DNA of 64,000 bases from contig NZ_CP088924.1 of NCBI RefSeq assembly GCF_021545845.1, positions 62,001-126,000 on the forward strand. The letters are read 5' to 3'. Below are positions 27,506 through 35,401 of this stretch, one piece after another. Every line of letters begins with the position of its first letter. Within the stretch, counting starts at the first letter, position 1. Below the pieces are notes generated by a model. The model was not told the DNA's origin. It searched no databases and saw only the letters and a list, made by a program, of their open reading frames with translations. The DNA comes from Rhodanobacter thiooxydans (GTDB lineage Bacteria > Pseudomonadota > Gammaproteobacteria > Xanthomonadales > Rhodanobacteraceae). The position numbers and the translations under genes are program-made.

Positions 27506-30500
27506 TGCTGGAACGTCTGGTTGAATTCTCCCTGCGCTACAAGGCGCTGGTGCTGATCGCCTTCGTGGTGATCGGCTTCCTCGGTTTCCAGGCGGTGCGT
27601 CAGCTGCCCATCGACGCGTTTCCCGATGTCACACCGGTGCAGGTCAATGTCTACACCGAGGCATCGGGGCTGGCGGCGGAGGATGTCGAACAACTCCTCA
27701 CCACGCCGGTGGAATCGGCGCTCGCCGGCCTGCCCAAAGTGGAGCAGATCCGCTCGGTGAGCTTGTTCGGGCTGTCCTATGTGTCGGTCTACTTCGACGA
27801 CAGCATGGACATCTACTTCGCTCGCCAGCTGGTCAACGAACGGTTGCAGCAGGTGGGCGATCGCTTGCCGGCCGGCTACGGCAAACCGGAGATGGGACCG
27901 AACACCTCCGGTCTCGGCCAGGTGTTCTGGTACACCGTCGAACGCGCCGACAGCACCTTGAAAGGCGCCACGGCCGGTACGGCACCGAACGACATGGATC
28001 TGCGCACACTGCAGGACTGGACCATCCGTTTGATCCTGCGCACCGCACCGGGTGTCGATGACGTCAGCTCATGGGGCGGCCAGGAAAAGCAGTTCCAGGT
28101 GCGCATCGACCCGATGAAACTGATCGCGCACAAGCTTGGCTTCAAAGAGGTGATCGAGGCGCTGCAGGCCAACAACGCGCAAGTCGGCGGCAACTTCGTC
28201 GATGTCGGCCGCGAGCAGTACCTGGTACGTGGACTGGGCCTGATCCAGAACGCGAAGGATCTGGGCAACATCGTGCTCAAGACCGAAGACGGCACGCCGG
28301 TCTACGTGCGTGACGTGGCCACCATCACCGAGGCGGGTGCGCCCCGCACCGGTGCCGTGACGCGCGATGGCAAGGAAGTGGTGATGGGCCAAGCGCTGGC
28401 TCGCATTGGCGAGAACGCCAAGAGCGTGGTCGATGCGGTCAAGGCCAAGCTCGACACAGTGAAGCAATCCTTGCCGCCGGGCGTGGTCGTAAAACCGGTG
28501 TACGAGCGCACTGAACTGGTCAACGCGGCGGTGGGCACCGCGGTGCGTGCGCTGGTGGAAGGTTCGATCCTGGTGGCACTGGTGCTGTTCCTGTTCCTGG
28601 GTGAGTTTCGCAGCGCGCTGGTGGTCGTCGTGGCGTTGCCGTTGGCGATGCTGATCGCCTTCATCTGCATGAATCAGGTCGGCCTGTCGGCCAACCTGAT
28701 GTCGCTGGCGGGCCTGGCGATCGGTATCGGCATGATGGTGGACGGCGCCGTGGTGATGGTGGAAAACGCCTACCGCATCATGGCCGAGCGCAAGGCGCAT
28801 GGCGGCCCAGTGGATCGCACGTCGGCTGTGCTGGCGGCCGCCCGCGAGGTGGCCAACCCGATGACGTTCGCGATCGGGATCATCATCGTGGTGTTCCTTC
28901 CGCTGTTCAGCCTGCAAGGGCTGGAAGGCAAGATGTTCAAGCCGATGGCGTTCAATATCAGCTTCGCGATGGCCGGTTCGCTGATTCTCGCCTTGACGCT
29001 GATCCCGGTGCTCGCCGCGCTGGTGTTGAAACCCAAGGAAGAAAAGGACACCTGGCTGGTGGCGTTCCTGAAACGCCACTACGCCACGGTGCTCGCCTGG
29101 GCGCTGGCGCGCCGCAAGCTAGTGCTGGGCATCGCCGCCGGAGCCTTGGTCGGCAGCCTCGCGCTGTTCCCGTTCCTCGGCAAGGAGTTCATGCCTAACC
29201 TGAAGGAAGGCGCCATCATGTGGCGCATTACCTCGATTCCGTCGGCATCGCTGGACGAATCGATCGCCATCTCCAAGCAAGTGTCGACACTGGTCAAACA
29301 AAAGTTTCCGGAAGTGGAAACCACGCTGGCGATGATCGGTCGCGCCGAAAAAGGCGAAACGGCGGATGTGAACTACATGGAGGTGTACACGCCGCTGAAA
29401 CCGAAGGATCAATGGCGCAAGGGCGAGACGCTGGAAAGCATCGAGGAAGCGATGCAGAAGGAACTGTCGGCGGCGCTGCCCACCGCGGTGGTGAGCTACA
29501 CGCAGCCGATCCAGATGCGCATCGAGGAACTGATCTCGGGTGTGCGCGCCACGCTGGCACTGAAGATCTATGGCGATGACCTGGGCGAACTTGATCGCTT
29601 GAGCAGTCGCATCAAGAACGTGTTGGCCGGGGTGCCTGGCGTCGCCGATCTCGCGCTGGAGGCGAACATCGGCAAGCCGCAGATCCGCATCAAGGTGGAT
29701 CGCGATGCGCTGGCCCGTTACGGCTTGAACGCCGACGACGTGCTCACCGTGGTGAAGAACGGCATCGGCGGCGAGCCGGTGACGACCTTACTCGACGGCG
29801 TGAAACGCTTCGACATCGCCGTGCGGCTGGACGATGCGGACAAGGCCTCGTTGCCGGCGATCAAGCGCATTCCGATCCGCACGCCCAGCGGCGCACTGGT
29901 GCAGCTGTCGCAGGTGGCTGAGGTCAGCGATGCGGAAGGCTACTCGTTCATTCGTCGAGAACAACTGCAGCGCTATGCGGTGATCCAGATGGATGTTCGC
30001 GGTCGTGACATCGACGGCTTCGTCAAGGAAGCCAATGCGGCCATCGCGCAACAGGTGAAGTTGCCGACTGGCTATTACAGCGAATGGGGCGGCGCGTTCG
30101 AGAACCAGCAGCGGGCGTTGAAGCGATTGTCGCTGATCGTGCCGGCGACGATTTTCTTCATCTTTGTCTTGCTCTACACCGCGTTCAACTCGGTGAAGCA
30201 CGCCACGCTGATCTTGGCCAACGTGCCGTTTGCCACCATCGGCGGCATCGTCGGCTTGGCGATCACCGGGCAATACCTGTCGGTACCCTCGGCCATCGGC
30301 TTCATCGCGGTGTTCGGCGTGGCGATGTTGAACGGCATCGTGCTGGTGAGTTTCTTGAACGAACAACGTGAGAAAGGCTTGCCTGTGCGCGAGGCAGTGA
30401 TCCGCGGTACGGCCCTGCGCATGCGCCCGGTGATGATGACCGCGAGCGTAGCGATCCTGGGCCTGGTGCCGATGCTGCTCTCCAGTGGCGTGGGTGCGGA

Positions 30501-30639
30501 AACCCAGCGCCCGCTCGCCACCGTGGTGGTCGGTGGTCTGATCACCTCGACCTTGCTGACGCTGGTGCTGCTGCCGGTGCTCTACGACTGGATCGAAGAA
30601 CGCGCCGCCCGGCGCCTCGCCAAGGAGAAGACCCCATGA
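27502..30639 (+). CDS. czcA: CzcA-type divalent-metal RND efflux pump
   Basis: A 1045-residue HME-RND antiporter. The fourth membrane helix has the HME signature MMVDGAVVMVENAYR. The positions that hold the metal-binding Met triad in CusA are not Met triads here: GAIMWRITSIP, NYMEVYTP and QMRIEELISG give mixed Arg/Glu/Met. This favours a divalent substrate (Zn, Cd, Co or Ni) over Cu(I)/Ag(I); which metal cannot be read from sequence. The start overlaps czcB and the stop overlaps the P-II-like gene. Confidence 0.92.
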   Translation: MMLERLVEFSLRYKALVLIAFVVIGFLGFQAVRQLPIDAFPDVTPVQVNVYTEASGLAAEDVEQLLTTPVESALAGLPKVEQIRSVSLFGLSYVSVYFDDSMDIYFARQLVNERLQQVGDRLPAGYGKPEMGPNTSGLGQVFWYTVERADSTLKGATAGTAPNDMDLRTLQDWTIRLILRTAPGVDDVSSWGGQEKQFQVRIDPMKLIAHKLGFKEVIEALQANNAQVGGNFVDVGREQYLVRGLGLIQNAKDLGNIVLKTEDGTPVYVRDVATITEAGAPRTGAVTRDGKEVVMGQALARIGENAKSVVDAVKAKLDTVKQSLPPGVVVKPVYERTELVNAAVGTAVRALVEGSILVALVLFLFLGEFRSALVVVVALPLAMLIAFICMNQVGLSANLMSLAGLAIGIGMMVDGAVVMVENAYRIMAERKAHGGPVDRTSAVLAAAREVANPMTFAIGIIIVVFLPLFSLQGLEGKMFKPMAFNISFAMAGSLILALTLIPVLAALVLKPKEEKDTWLVAFLKRHYATVLAWALARRKLVLGIAAGALVGSLALFPFLGKEFMPNLKEGAIMWRITSIPSASLDESIAISKQVSTLVKQKFPEVETTLAMIGRAEKGETADVNYMEVYTPLKPKDQWRKGETLESIEEAMQKELSAALPTAVVSYTQPIQMRIEELISGVRATLALKIYGDDLGELDRLSSRIKNVLAGVPGVADLALEANIGKPQIRIKVDRDALARYGLNADDVLTVVKNGIGGEPVTTLLDGVKRFDIAVRLDDADKASLPAIKRIPIRTPSGALVQLSQVAEVSDAEGYSFIRREQLQRYAVIQMDVRGRDIDGFVKEANAAIAQQVKLPTGYYSEWGGAFENQQRALKRLSLIVPATIFFIFVLLYTAFNSVKHATLILANVPFATIGGIVGLAITGQYLSVPSAIGFIAVFGVAMLNGIVLVSFLNEQREKGLPVREAVIRGTALRMRPVMMTASVAILGLVPMLLSSGVGAETQRPLATVVVGGLITSTLLTLVLLPVLYDWIEERAARRLAKEKTP

Positions 30640-30962
30640 AAGAAGTGAAGGCCTTCATCCATCGTGGCCGCGTGGTCGACGTCATCCATGCGCTGGAAGA
30701 AGCGGGGTTTCGTTACCTGTCGGTGAGCGACGTCAAAGGTCTGCTGACCGCGCTCAACGGCCAGGAACAGGTCTATTCGATGGAACTGGGCGAACGGGTG
30801 ACCCGGCAGATCAAGCTCGAAGTGTTCTGTGAGGACGATCAGGCCGAACGGGCGGTGCAGTTGATCCGCCTGCACGGGCGCACCGGTCAGAGTGTGGCCG
30901 GCTGGGTCTACCAGAGCACGGTGGATCGGGCGTGGCCCATCGACGGTCAAGGGGCTGAATGA
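30636..30962 (+). CDS. P-II-like protein of czc operon
   Basis: A 108-residue GlnB-fold protein (MKEVKAFIHRGRVVDVIHAL; VSDVKGLL; IKLEVFCEDDQAERAVQLIRLHGRTGQ). It lacks the T-loop Tyr that is uridylylated in GlnB. P-II-like proteins of this kind often close czcA or cusA operons and may sense metal or nucleotide and modulate the pump. The ATG overlaps the czcA stop, which supports co-translation. Confidence 0.82.
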   Translation: MKEVKAFIHRGRVVDVIHALEEAGFRYLSVSDVKGLLTALNGQEQVYSMELGERVTRQIKLEVFCEDDQAERAVQLIRLHGRTGQSVAGWVYQSTVDRAWPIDGQGAE

Positions 30963-30966
30963 AGAA

Positions 30967-30991
30967 GACGGGCGGGTCACTCCCGCCCGTC
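30967..30991 (+). terminator. Hairpin terminator after czc operon
   Basis: Perfect 10-bp GC stem, GACGGGCGGG (30967-30976) with CCCGCCCGTC (30982-30991), loop TCACT, followed by CTTCCC rather than a long T-run. It lies four bases after the P-II-like stop and before the czcD-type gene, so it should end or reduce transcription of the czc operon. Confidence 0.6.
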
Positions 30992-31056
30992 CTTCCCGAT
31001 GTCATGTCATAACACTTTGGCGCTCACGTAGAGTGGCCGCCGCACTGGAGACTCCT

Positions 31057-32013
31057 ATGGGCACAACCAAGCCCCACGAACATGACCATCATCACGACCA
31101 TAGCCATGGCGTGGCACCGGATGCGGACAAGAAGTACCTGACCATCGCGCTGTTGCTGCTGCTCGGCTTCATGGCGGTCGAGGTGGTGGTCGGCATCCTG
31201 GCCAAGTCGTTGGCCCTGATTTCCGATGCCGGGCACATGCTCACCGATGTGGGCTCGATCGGACTGGCGCTTGTCGCGATGCGTCTGGCCAGCCGCCCGG
31301 CCAGTGGCAGCTACACGTTCGGACTCAAGCGGGTCGAAATCCTGAGCGCCCAGGCGAACGGGCTGACGCTGTTGTTGCTGTCGGTCTGGTTCATCGTCGA
31401 GGCGATCCGCCGGCTGATCGACCCGCCGGTGGTGGAAGGTCTGCTGGTCACGGTGATCGCGGTGGTCGGTATTGGCGTCAACCTGCTCGCCGTGTGGGCG
31501 ATGAGCAAGGCCAACCGGCAAAGCCTCAACGTGGAAGGCAGCTTCCAGCACATCCTCACCGATCTCTACGCCTTCATCGCCACTGCCATTGCCGGTGCCA
31601 TCATCTGGTGGACGGGTTGGAATCGCGTGGACTCCCTTGCCGCACTGGTCGTCGCCGGATTGATGCTGAAAGCCGGTATCGGACTGGTGCGCGACTCGGG
31701 CCGCATCTTCCTGGAAGCGGCACCACGCGGTCTGGACCCAGTATCCATTGCCGAGGCGATCCGTGCCATGCCGGCGGTGACTCGGCTGGACGATCTGCAC
31801 GTGTGGGAAGTGACCTCGGGCATGCCGGCACTGTCGGGCCACATCTACGTGAATCACGACATCGACTGCCACGATGTGCGCCGAGAGATCGAAGCGATGC
31901 TGCATGATCGTTTCGCCATCACGCACACCACCTTGCAAACCGATCACGCGACCACGGACGAATCGGCCCGCGCGACAGGCTGCACGTTCACCTCACCCGG
32001 CGCAGCGCACTAG
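31057..32013 (+). CDS. czcD: CzcD-type cation diffusion facilitator
   Basis: A 318-residue CDF exporter that moves Zn, Cd or Co from cytoplasm to periplasm. His-rich N-terminus (HEHDHHHDHSHG), six membrane helices, metal-site pattern SDAGHMLTD in helix 2 and HILTD in helix 5 (GSFQHILTDLYAF), and the cytoplasmic C-terminal domain (LDDLHVWEVTSGMPALSGHIYV). I started at the ATG before the His-rich tail; the frame extends upstream without signal. It follows the hairpin and may have its own promoter. Confidence 0.92.
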   Translation: MGTTKPHEHDHHHDHSHGVAPDADKKYLTIALLLLLGFMAVEVVVGILAKSLALISDAGHMLTDVGSIGLALVAMRLASRPASGSYTFGLKRVEILSAQANGLTLLLLSVWFIVEAIRRLIDPPVVEGLLVTVIAVVGIGVNLLAVWAMSKANRQSLNVEGSFQHILTDLYAFIATAIAGAIIWWTGWNRVDSLAALVVAGLMLKAGIGLVRDSGRIFLEAAPRGLDPVSIAEAIRAMPAVTRLDDLHVWEVTSGMPALSGHIYVNHDIDCHDVRREIEAMLHDRFAITHTTLQTDHATTDESARATGCTFTSPGAAH

Positions 32014-32015
32014 AC

Positions 32016-32033
32016 CCTCGCTTCGCAGCGGGG
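32016..32033. terminator. Hairpin between convergent genes
   Basis: A stem of about seven base pairs (one G-T pair) with loop TCGC in the short gap between the czcD-type gene and the opposing PAP2 gene. The position suits a bidirectional terminator; no clear T-run. Confidence 0.4.
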
Positions 32034-32040
32034 CGAAACC

Positions 32041-32625
32041 TTATCCCTGAGATGGCAATGGCGCGATGGCTGATGTCACGGACCGGCGAAACCACAGCCA
32101 GCCACTGAGCATGGCCAGTCCGCCCATCCCGAGGGCTCCCAGCATATCGCCGGGGTAGTGCACGCCCAAGTAGATCCGTGCCCAGGCCATCGGCAGGCCG
32201 AGCAGTGCGATCCCGATGCCCCAAGGCCGGCTGCATTGATTCAGCAACAGTATGCCGGCCACCACCCATTGCACAGTCAGATGGTCGCTGGGAAAGCTGC
32301 CGGTCGCCGCATGAGACACCCATGCTTGACCGACTCCAGCGACAAAGGGACGTGCGCGATCCCAAACCAAGCCGATGATCAGGTTCGCGAGCAATGCTGC
32401 AGCGGCGGCACCCGATGCTTTCAGGGCGATCAAGCGCATCGACTGGCGAGGAACCATCAGCATCCACCCAAGAAGGAGAGCTGTCAGGATCAACGGTCCA
32501 TCGGCCAGGACGCGCGCCACATGAAGCATCGCTGGCGACGGTGGCACCGGCGAATGAATGGCGTTGAACAGTCGAAGGTCAACGGCGTAAACCATCGAGC
32601 CAAATCCCGAGATCGGCGACGTCAT
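32041..32625 (-). CDS. PAP2-family membrane phosphatase (PbrB/BcrC-like)
   Basis: A 194-residue membrane phosphatase, probably acting on undecaprenyl pyrophosphate. The three PAP2 motifs are present: DRARPF, SFPSDH and ARIYLGVHYPGD. In lead-resistance operons the PbrB/C phosphatase is thought to release periplasmic phosphate that precipitates Pb(II); its place behind an FTR1 permease and a CDF exporter suggests a similar use here. Last gene of a three-gene minus-strand operon, overlapping the CDF gene by ATGA. Confidence 0.85.
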   Translation of the reverse strand: MTSPISGFGSMVYAVDLRLFNAIHSPVPPSPAMLHVARVLADGPLILTALLLGWMLMVPRQSMRLIALKASGAAAAALLANLIIGLVWDRARPFVAGVGQAWVSHAATGSFPSDHLTVQWVVAGILLLNQCSRPWGIGIALLGLPMAWARIYLGVHYPGDMLGALGMGGLAMLSGWLWFRRSVTSAIAPLPSQG

Positions 32626-33245
32626 GGCTTGCCGTTCGGTGCAATGGCGGCGATCCGTGCGTCCTTCGCTTCGCGCAGAATGCCCAACGCCTCCTTCAGC
32701 ACGTAGCAGGCGATGGCCGTACCGATCACCAGATCAGGCACGGCGCTGTGCAGAAGAAGCACCAGCACACCGGACACGATCACCGCCAGATTGGCGATGA
32801 CGTCGGCCCGCGTGCATATCCAGATGGCGCGCAGATGCACTTCACCGTGACGAAATCGCGCCAAGAGCCTCAGCACCGTGGCATTCACGATCAAGGAAAC
32901 GAAGGCAACGCTCATCATCCATAGGCCTTCCGGGTGGCTACCGGTCACCAGACGCCAGAGCACCCCCACCAGTACGCCGACGCCAAGAACCACCAGCAAG
33001 GTTCCATTCCAGTGCGCGGCCGACGCCTTGAAATAGGCGCTGCGTGTCCACGCCAGCAAGGCGATGCCGTAGGCGCAGGCATCGCCCAGCATATCCAGCG
33101 AATCAGCGACCAGGCCCATCGATTGGGCGATCAGGCCGGCCACGACACCGACCACGAACATGGTGGCATTGAGACCGAGCGCGATGCGCAGGATGCGGCG
33201 TTCCGCCTCGCTGGCGGCTTCGGCGTGGCAACCGCAGTCGCTCAT
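32622..33245 (-). CDS. Cation transporter, CDF family (second copy, divergent)
   Basis: A 207-residue membrane protein of the cation diffusion facilitator superfamily, shorter than CzcD because it lacks the C-terminal cytoplasmic domain. Cys/His-rich start (MSDCGCHAEA), helix 2 pattern LVADSLDMLGDACAY and helix 5 ICTRADVIANLAVI, where the usual His/Asp ligands are partly altered. It overlaps both neighbours by four bases. In Pb-type loci a CDF-like protein of this type accompanies PbrT; the substrate here is not certain. Confidence 0.78.
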   Translation of the reverse strand: MSDCGCHAEAASEAERRILRIALGLNATMFVVGVVAGLIAQSMGLVADSLDMLGDACAYGIALLAWTRSAYFKASAAHWNGTLLVVLGVGVLVGVLWRLVTGSHPEGLWMMSVAFVSLIVNATVLRLLARFRHGEVHLRAIWICTRADVIANLAVIVSGVLVLLLHSAVPDLVIGTAIACYVLKEALGILREAKDARIAAIAPNGKP

Positions 33246-35230
33246 GCGCGATCCTCTTCCGGGCGTGTAGTGGTGGATGCGGGCAATGCGTCGGGAGCGC
33301 TACGGCCACGAAGCATATTGAACATGAAACCCGCACTCAGCATCAGGACCACGGCGATTTGTGCGAGCAGCGTCTGCCAGGTCGGATAGATGCCGAGCAG
33401 TTCAATGTGCGGCACCGGGGCGACCGTCACCGACACCCAGCCAGCTTCCTGCAACGCGGCGATGCCCTTACCCGCGAGAACGACGGCCAGCACGGCGATC
33501 AGGATCGAACTCGCCGCGAAGAACTTGCCGATGGGCAGACGCCGACTGGTGCGCAGCAGGAGCCAGGCGATCAGTCCCAAGGTCACCGCGCCGGCCGCAA
33601 TGCCGCCCAGCAGCCAGACTTCCTGGCCGTCGTTCCAGAGCGCGGCGTAGAACAGGATCGTCTCGAACACTTCCCGATACACCGAAATGAAGGCGAGGCC
33701 GAACAGGAACCACGCCGAACGTCGGTCGAGTGCCGCGGCCATCTTTTCCTTCAGGTAGGCCTGCCAGCGTCCACCAATACTCTTTTGGTGCATCCACAAG
33801 CCGACACTGAGCAGCACCACGGCGGCGAACAGCGAAGACAGGCCCTCGGTTAGTTCGCGACCGGCGCCACTGATCGAGATGGCATAGCTGGCCAGTGCCC
33901 AGGTGATCCCGCCGGCCACCAAGGCAAGAATCCAGCCGGCATGCACGTAACGCACTTCCACGCGTCGATCTGCCTTGCGCAGGAAGGCCAGCAAGGCGAC
34001 GACCACCAGCAAGGCTTCCAGACCCTCGCGAACCAGAATCGTGAAGGCGCCGAGGAACGTGGCGGCCGGATCGCCCGCCGCATCCGCCGTGACCTCCTGC
34101 GCCTGCGCAAGCAGGACATCCACGGCGTGGGCCTGCTGGGTCACCGCCGGCAGCGCGGCCTTGCCCGACACCGCTGTGCGATAGGCGCCCATGGCCGTTT
34201 CGATGCGGGCGCGTAGCGCGCCATCGCGTGCGTTGAGCTGGGGTTCGATGGGTTCGACGCCATCGAGATAGGCCGACAATGCCAGTTGTGTGGCTTCCTT
34301 GGCGTCGCCGGCACGATAGGCCGCCAGGCTTGCAGCAAGTCGCCCCCGCGCAAGCGGAAGCCCCGTCAACGCCTGTTGCATCGCCTGCGGATGCGCACGC
34401 AGGTAACCGATGATCGCGCGGGCATGTTCGGCACCCAGTGCAGGAGCCAGTTGCGACACGCGTGCTTGCGACAACTCCTTCAGGTCCGCGATCTGCGCAC
34501 GCGCGGCCGTATCGTGCTGCCAGAGGGTCGCACCGGTCGTGGCTTCGCGGGTATAGGCTAGCGACCCCACGTAGTACGCGAGTGCCCATCGCTCGTCCGA
34601 CGACAGCCGGGACGAGTAACTGGCCATCGGCGTTCCCTCGACACCGTGGCTGATCACTTCGTACAGGGACAGCGGGCTGCGCTGGTCCGCACGCGCCTGG
34701 TCAGTGAAGTCCACCGGTCGCGGATTGAGCTGCAGCCCCACGGGACCATCGCCATGCCCGGTGGCGCCGTGACACATGGCGCACTGGTTCTGGTACAGCG
34801 TTGCGCCCTGCGTCAGATCGGGCGCTTGGGCCGGCGCGGTGGGTATCGGGTACGCCTTCAGCAAGGCATCGGCCAGGGCATGTGCCTCGATCGCCACCTG
34901 CGCTGGCGAGGCCTTCGCATCCACTGAAGCGATGAGCTGGTCGGCCTGGGACAACAACGCGGGTGTACCGGGCGTCGGCGGCAACGCCTGAAGGCGGCGA
35001 TGCACGGTGGCTGTGAACTCCCGCATCTCGGCGTATTCAGACGCGCTGAGCACCGCTCCGTTCTTGACCGCGCCGGCGTAATCCGTGGCCAGATAGTCGA
35101 TCATCTGCCATGTCTGCGGCACGGTTGAACTGACGTCTTGAGCATGCGCCCGCGGGAGTGGGAGTGCCCAAAGCAGAAGGGCGGCCACGGAGAGGTTGCG
35201 CAATATGCTGCGAATACGAGTCGTTATCAT
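33242..35230 (-). CDS. Cytochrome c-FTR1 fusion permease (PbrT-like)
   Basis: A 662-residue fusion: signal peptide (to about residue 30), periplasmic region with one c-type heme site (CAMCH, Cys150-Cys153-His154) and a C-terminal FTR1-type permease of about seven membrane helices. Both REXXE metal motifs are present: VREGLEALLV and VYREVFETILF. Family members move Fe, and in Cupriavidus the PbrT homologue takes up Pb(II). With a CDF exporter and a PAP2 phosphatase in the same coupled operon, a Pb-type function is likely. The MerR-type regulator PbrR that usually sits divergently upstream is missing; the inner transposase gene is there instead. Confidence 0.87.
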   Translation of the reverse strand: MITTRIRSILRNLSVAALLLWALPLPRAHAQDVSSTVPQTWQMIDYLATDYAGAVKNGAVLSASEYAEMREFTATVHRRLQALPPTPGTPALLSQADQLIASVDAKASPAQVAIEAHALADALLKAYPIPTAPAQAPDLTQGATLYQNQCAMCHGATGHGDGPVGLQLNPRPVDFTDQARADQRSPLSLYEVISHGVEGTPMASYSSRLSSDERWALAYYVGSLAYTREATTGATLWQHDTAARAQIADLKELSQARVSQLAPALGAEHARAIIGYLRAHPQAMQQALTGLPLARGRLAASLAAYRAGDAKEATQLALSAYLDGVEPIEPQLNARDGALRARIETAMGAYRTAVSGKAALPAVTQQAHAVDVLLAQAQEVTADAAGDPAATFLGAFTILVREGLEALLVVVALLAFLRKADRRVEVRYVHAGWILALVAGGITWALASYAISISGAGRELTEGLSSLFAAVVLLSVGLWMHQKSIGGRWQAYLKEKMAAALDRRSAWFLFGLAFISVYREVFETILFYAALWNDGQEVWLLGGIAAGAVTLGLIAWLLLRTSRRLPIGKFFAASSILIAVLAVVLAGKGIAALQEAGWVSVTVAPVPHIELLGIYPTWQTLLAQIAVVLMLSAGFMFNMLRGRSAPDALPASTTTRPEEDRA

Positions 35231-35249
35231 TCATGTATCGTACTCGACC

Positions 35250-35265
35250 TTGGCGAAACCGCCAA
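35250..35265. promoter_or_regulatory. Inverted repeat upstream of the FTR1 operon
   Basis: TTGGCG (35250-35255) and CGCCAA (35260-35265) around AAAC, about 20 bases upstream of the FTR1 ATG and in the divergent gap with tnpA. It could be an operator for the operon or part of the tnpA leader; nothing else in the 170-base gap is recognised. Confidence 0.3.
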
Positions 35266-35401
35266 TGCAATGCCTCCCGGCAGAACCCAAGAAACATGGT
35301 TGAAGGCGATCCCACCTCGCCAGCTCCAAGGCGTGATGGGCGAAAGGCTTGATTTTCAGTGATGGAACCTTCTACCCAACTCTCCGCAGAAGGAAACCTT
35401 G

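Noticed and set aside
35210..35245. Fur-box-like sequence at the FTR1 start
   Set aside because: Only one half (TGATAAC) resembles the Fur consensus; the other half does not, so no site is called.
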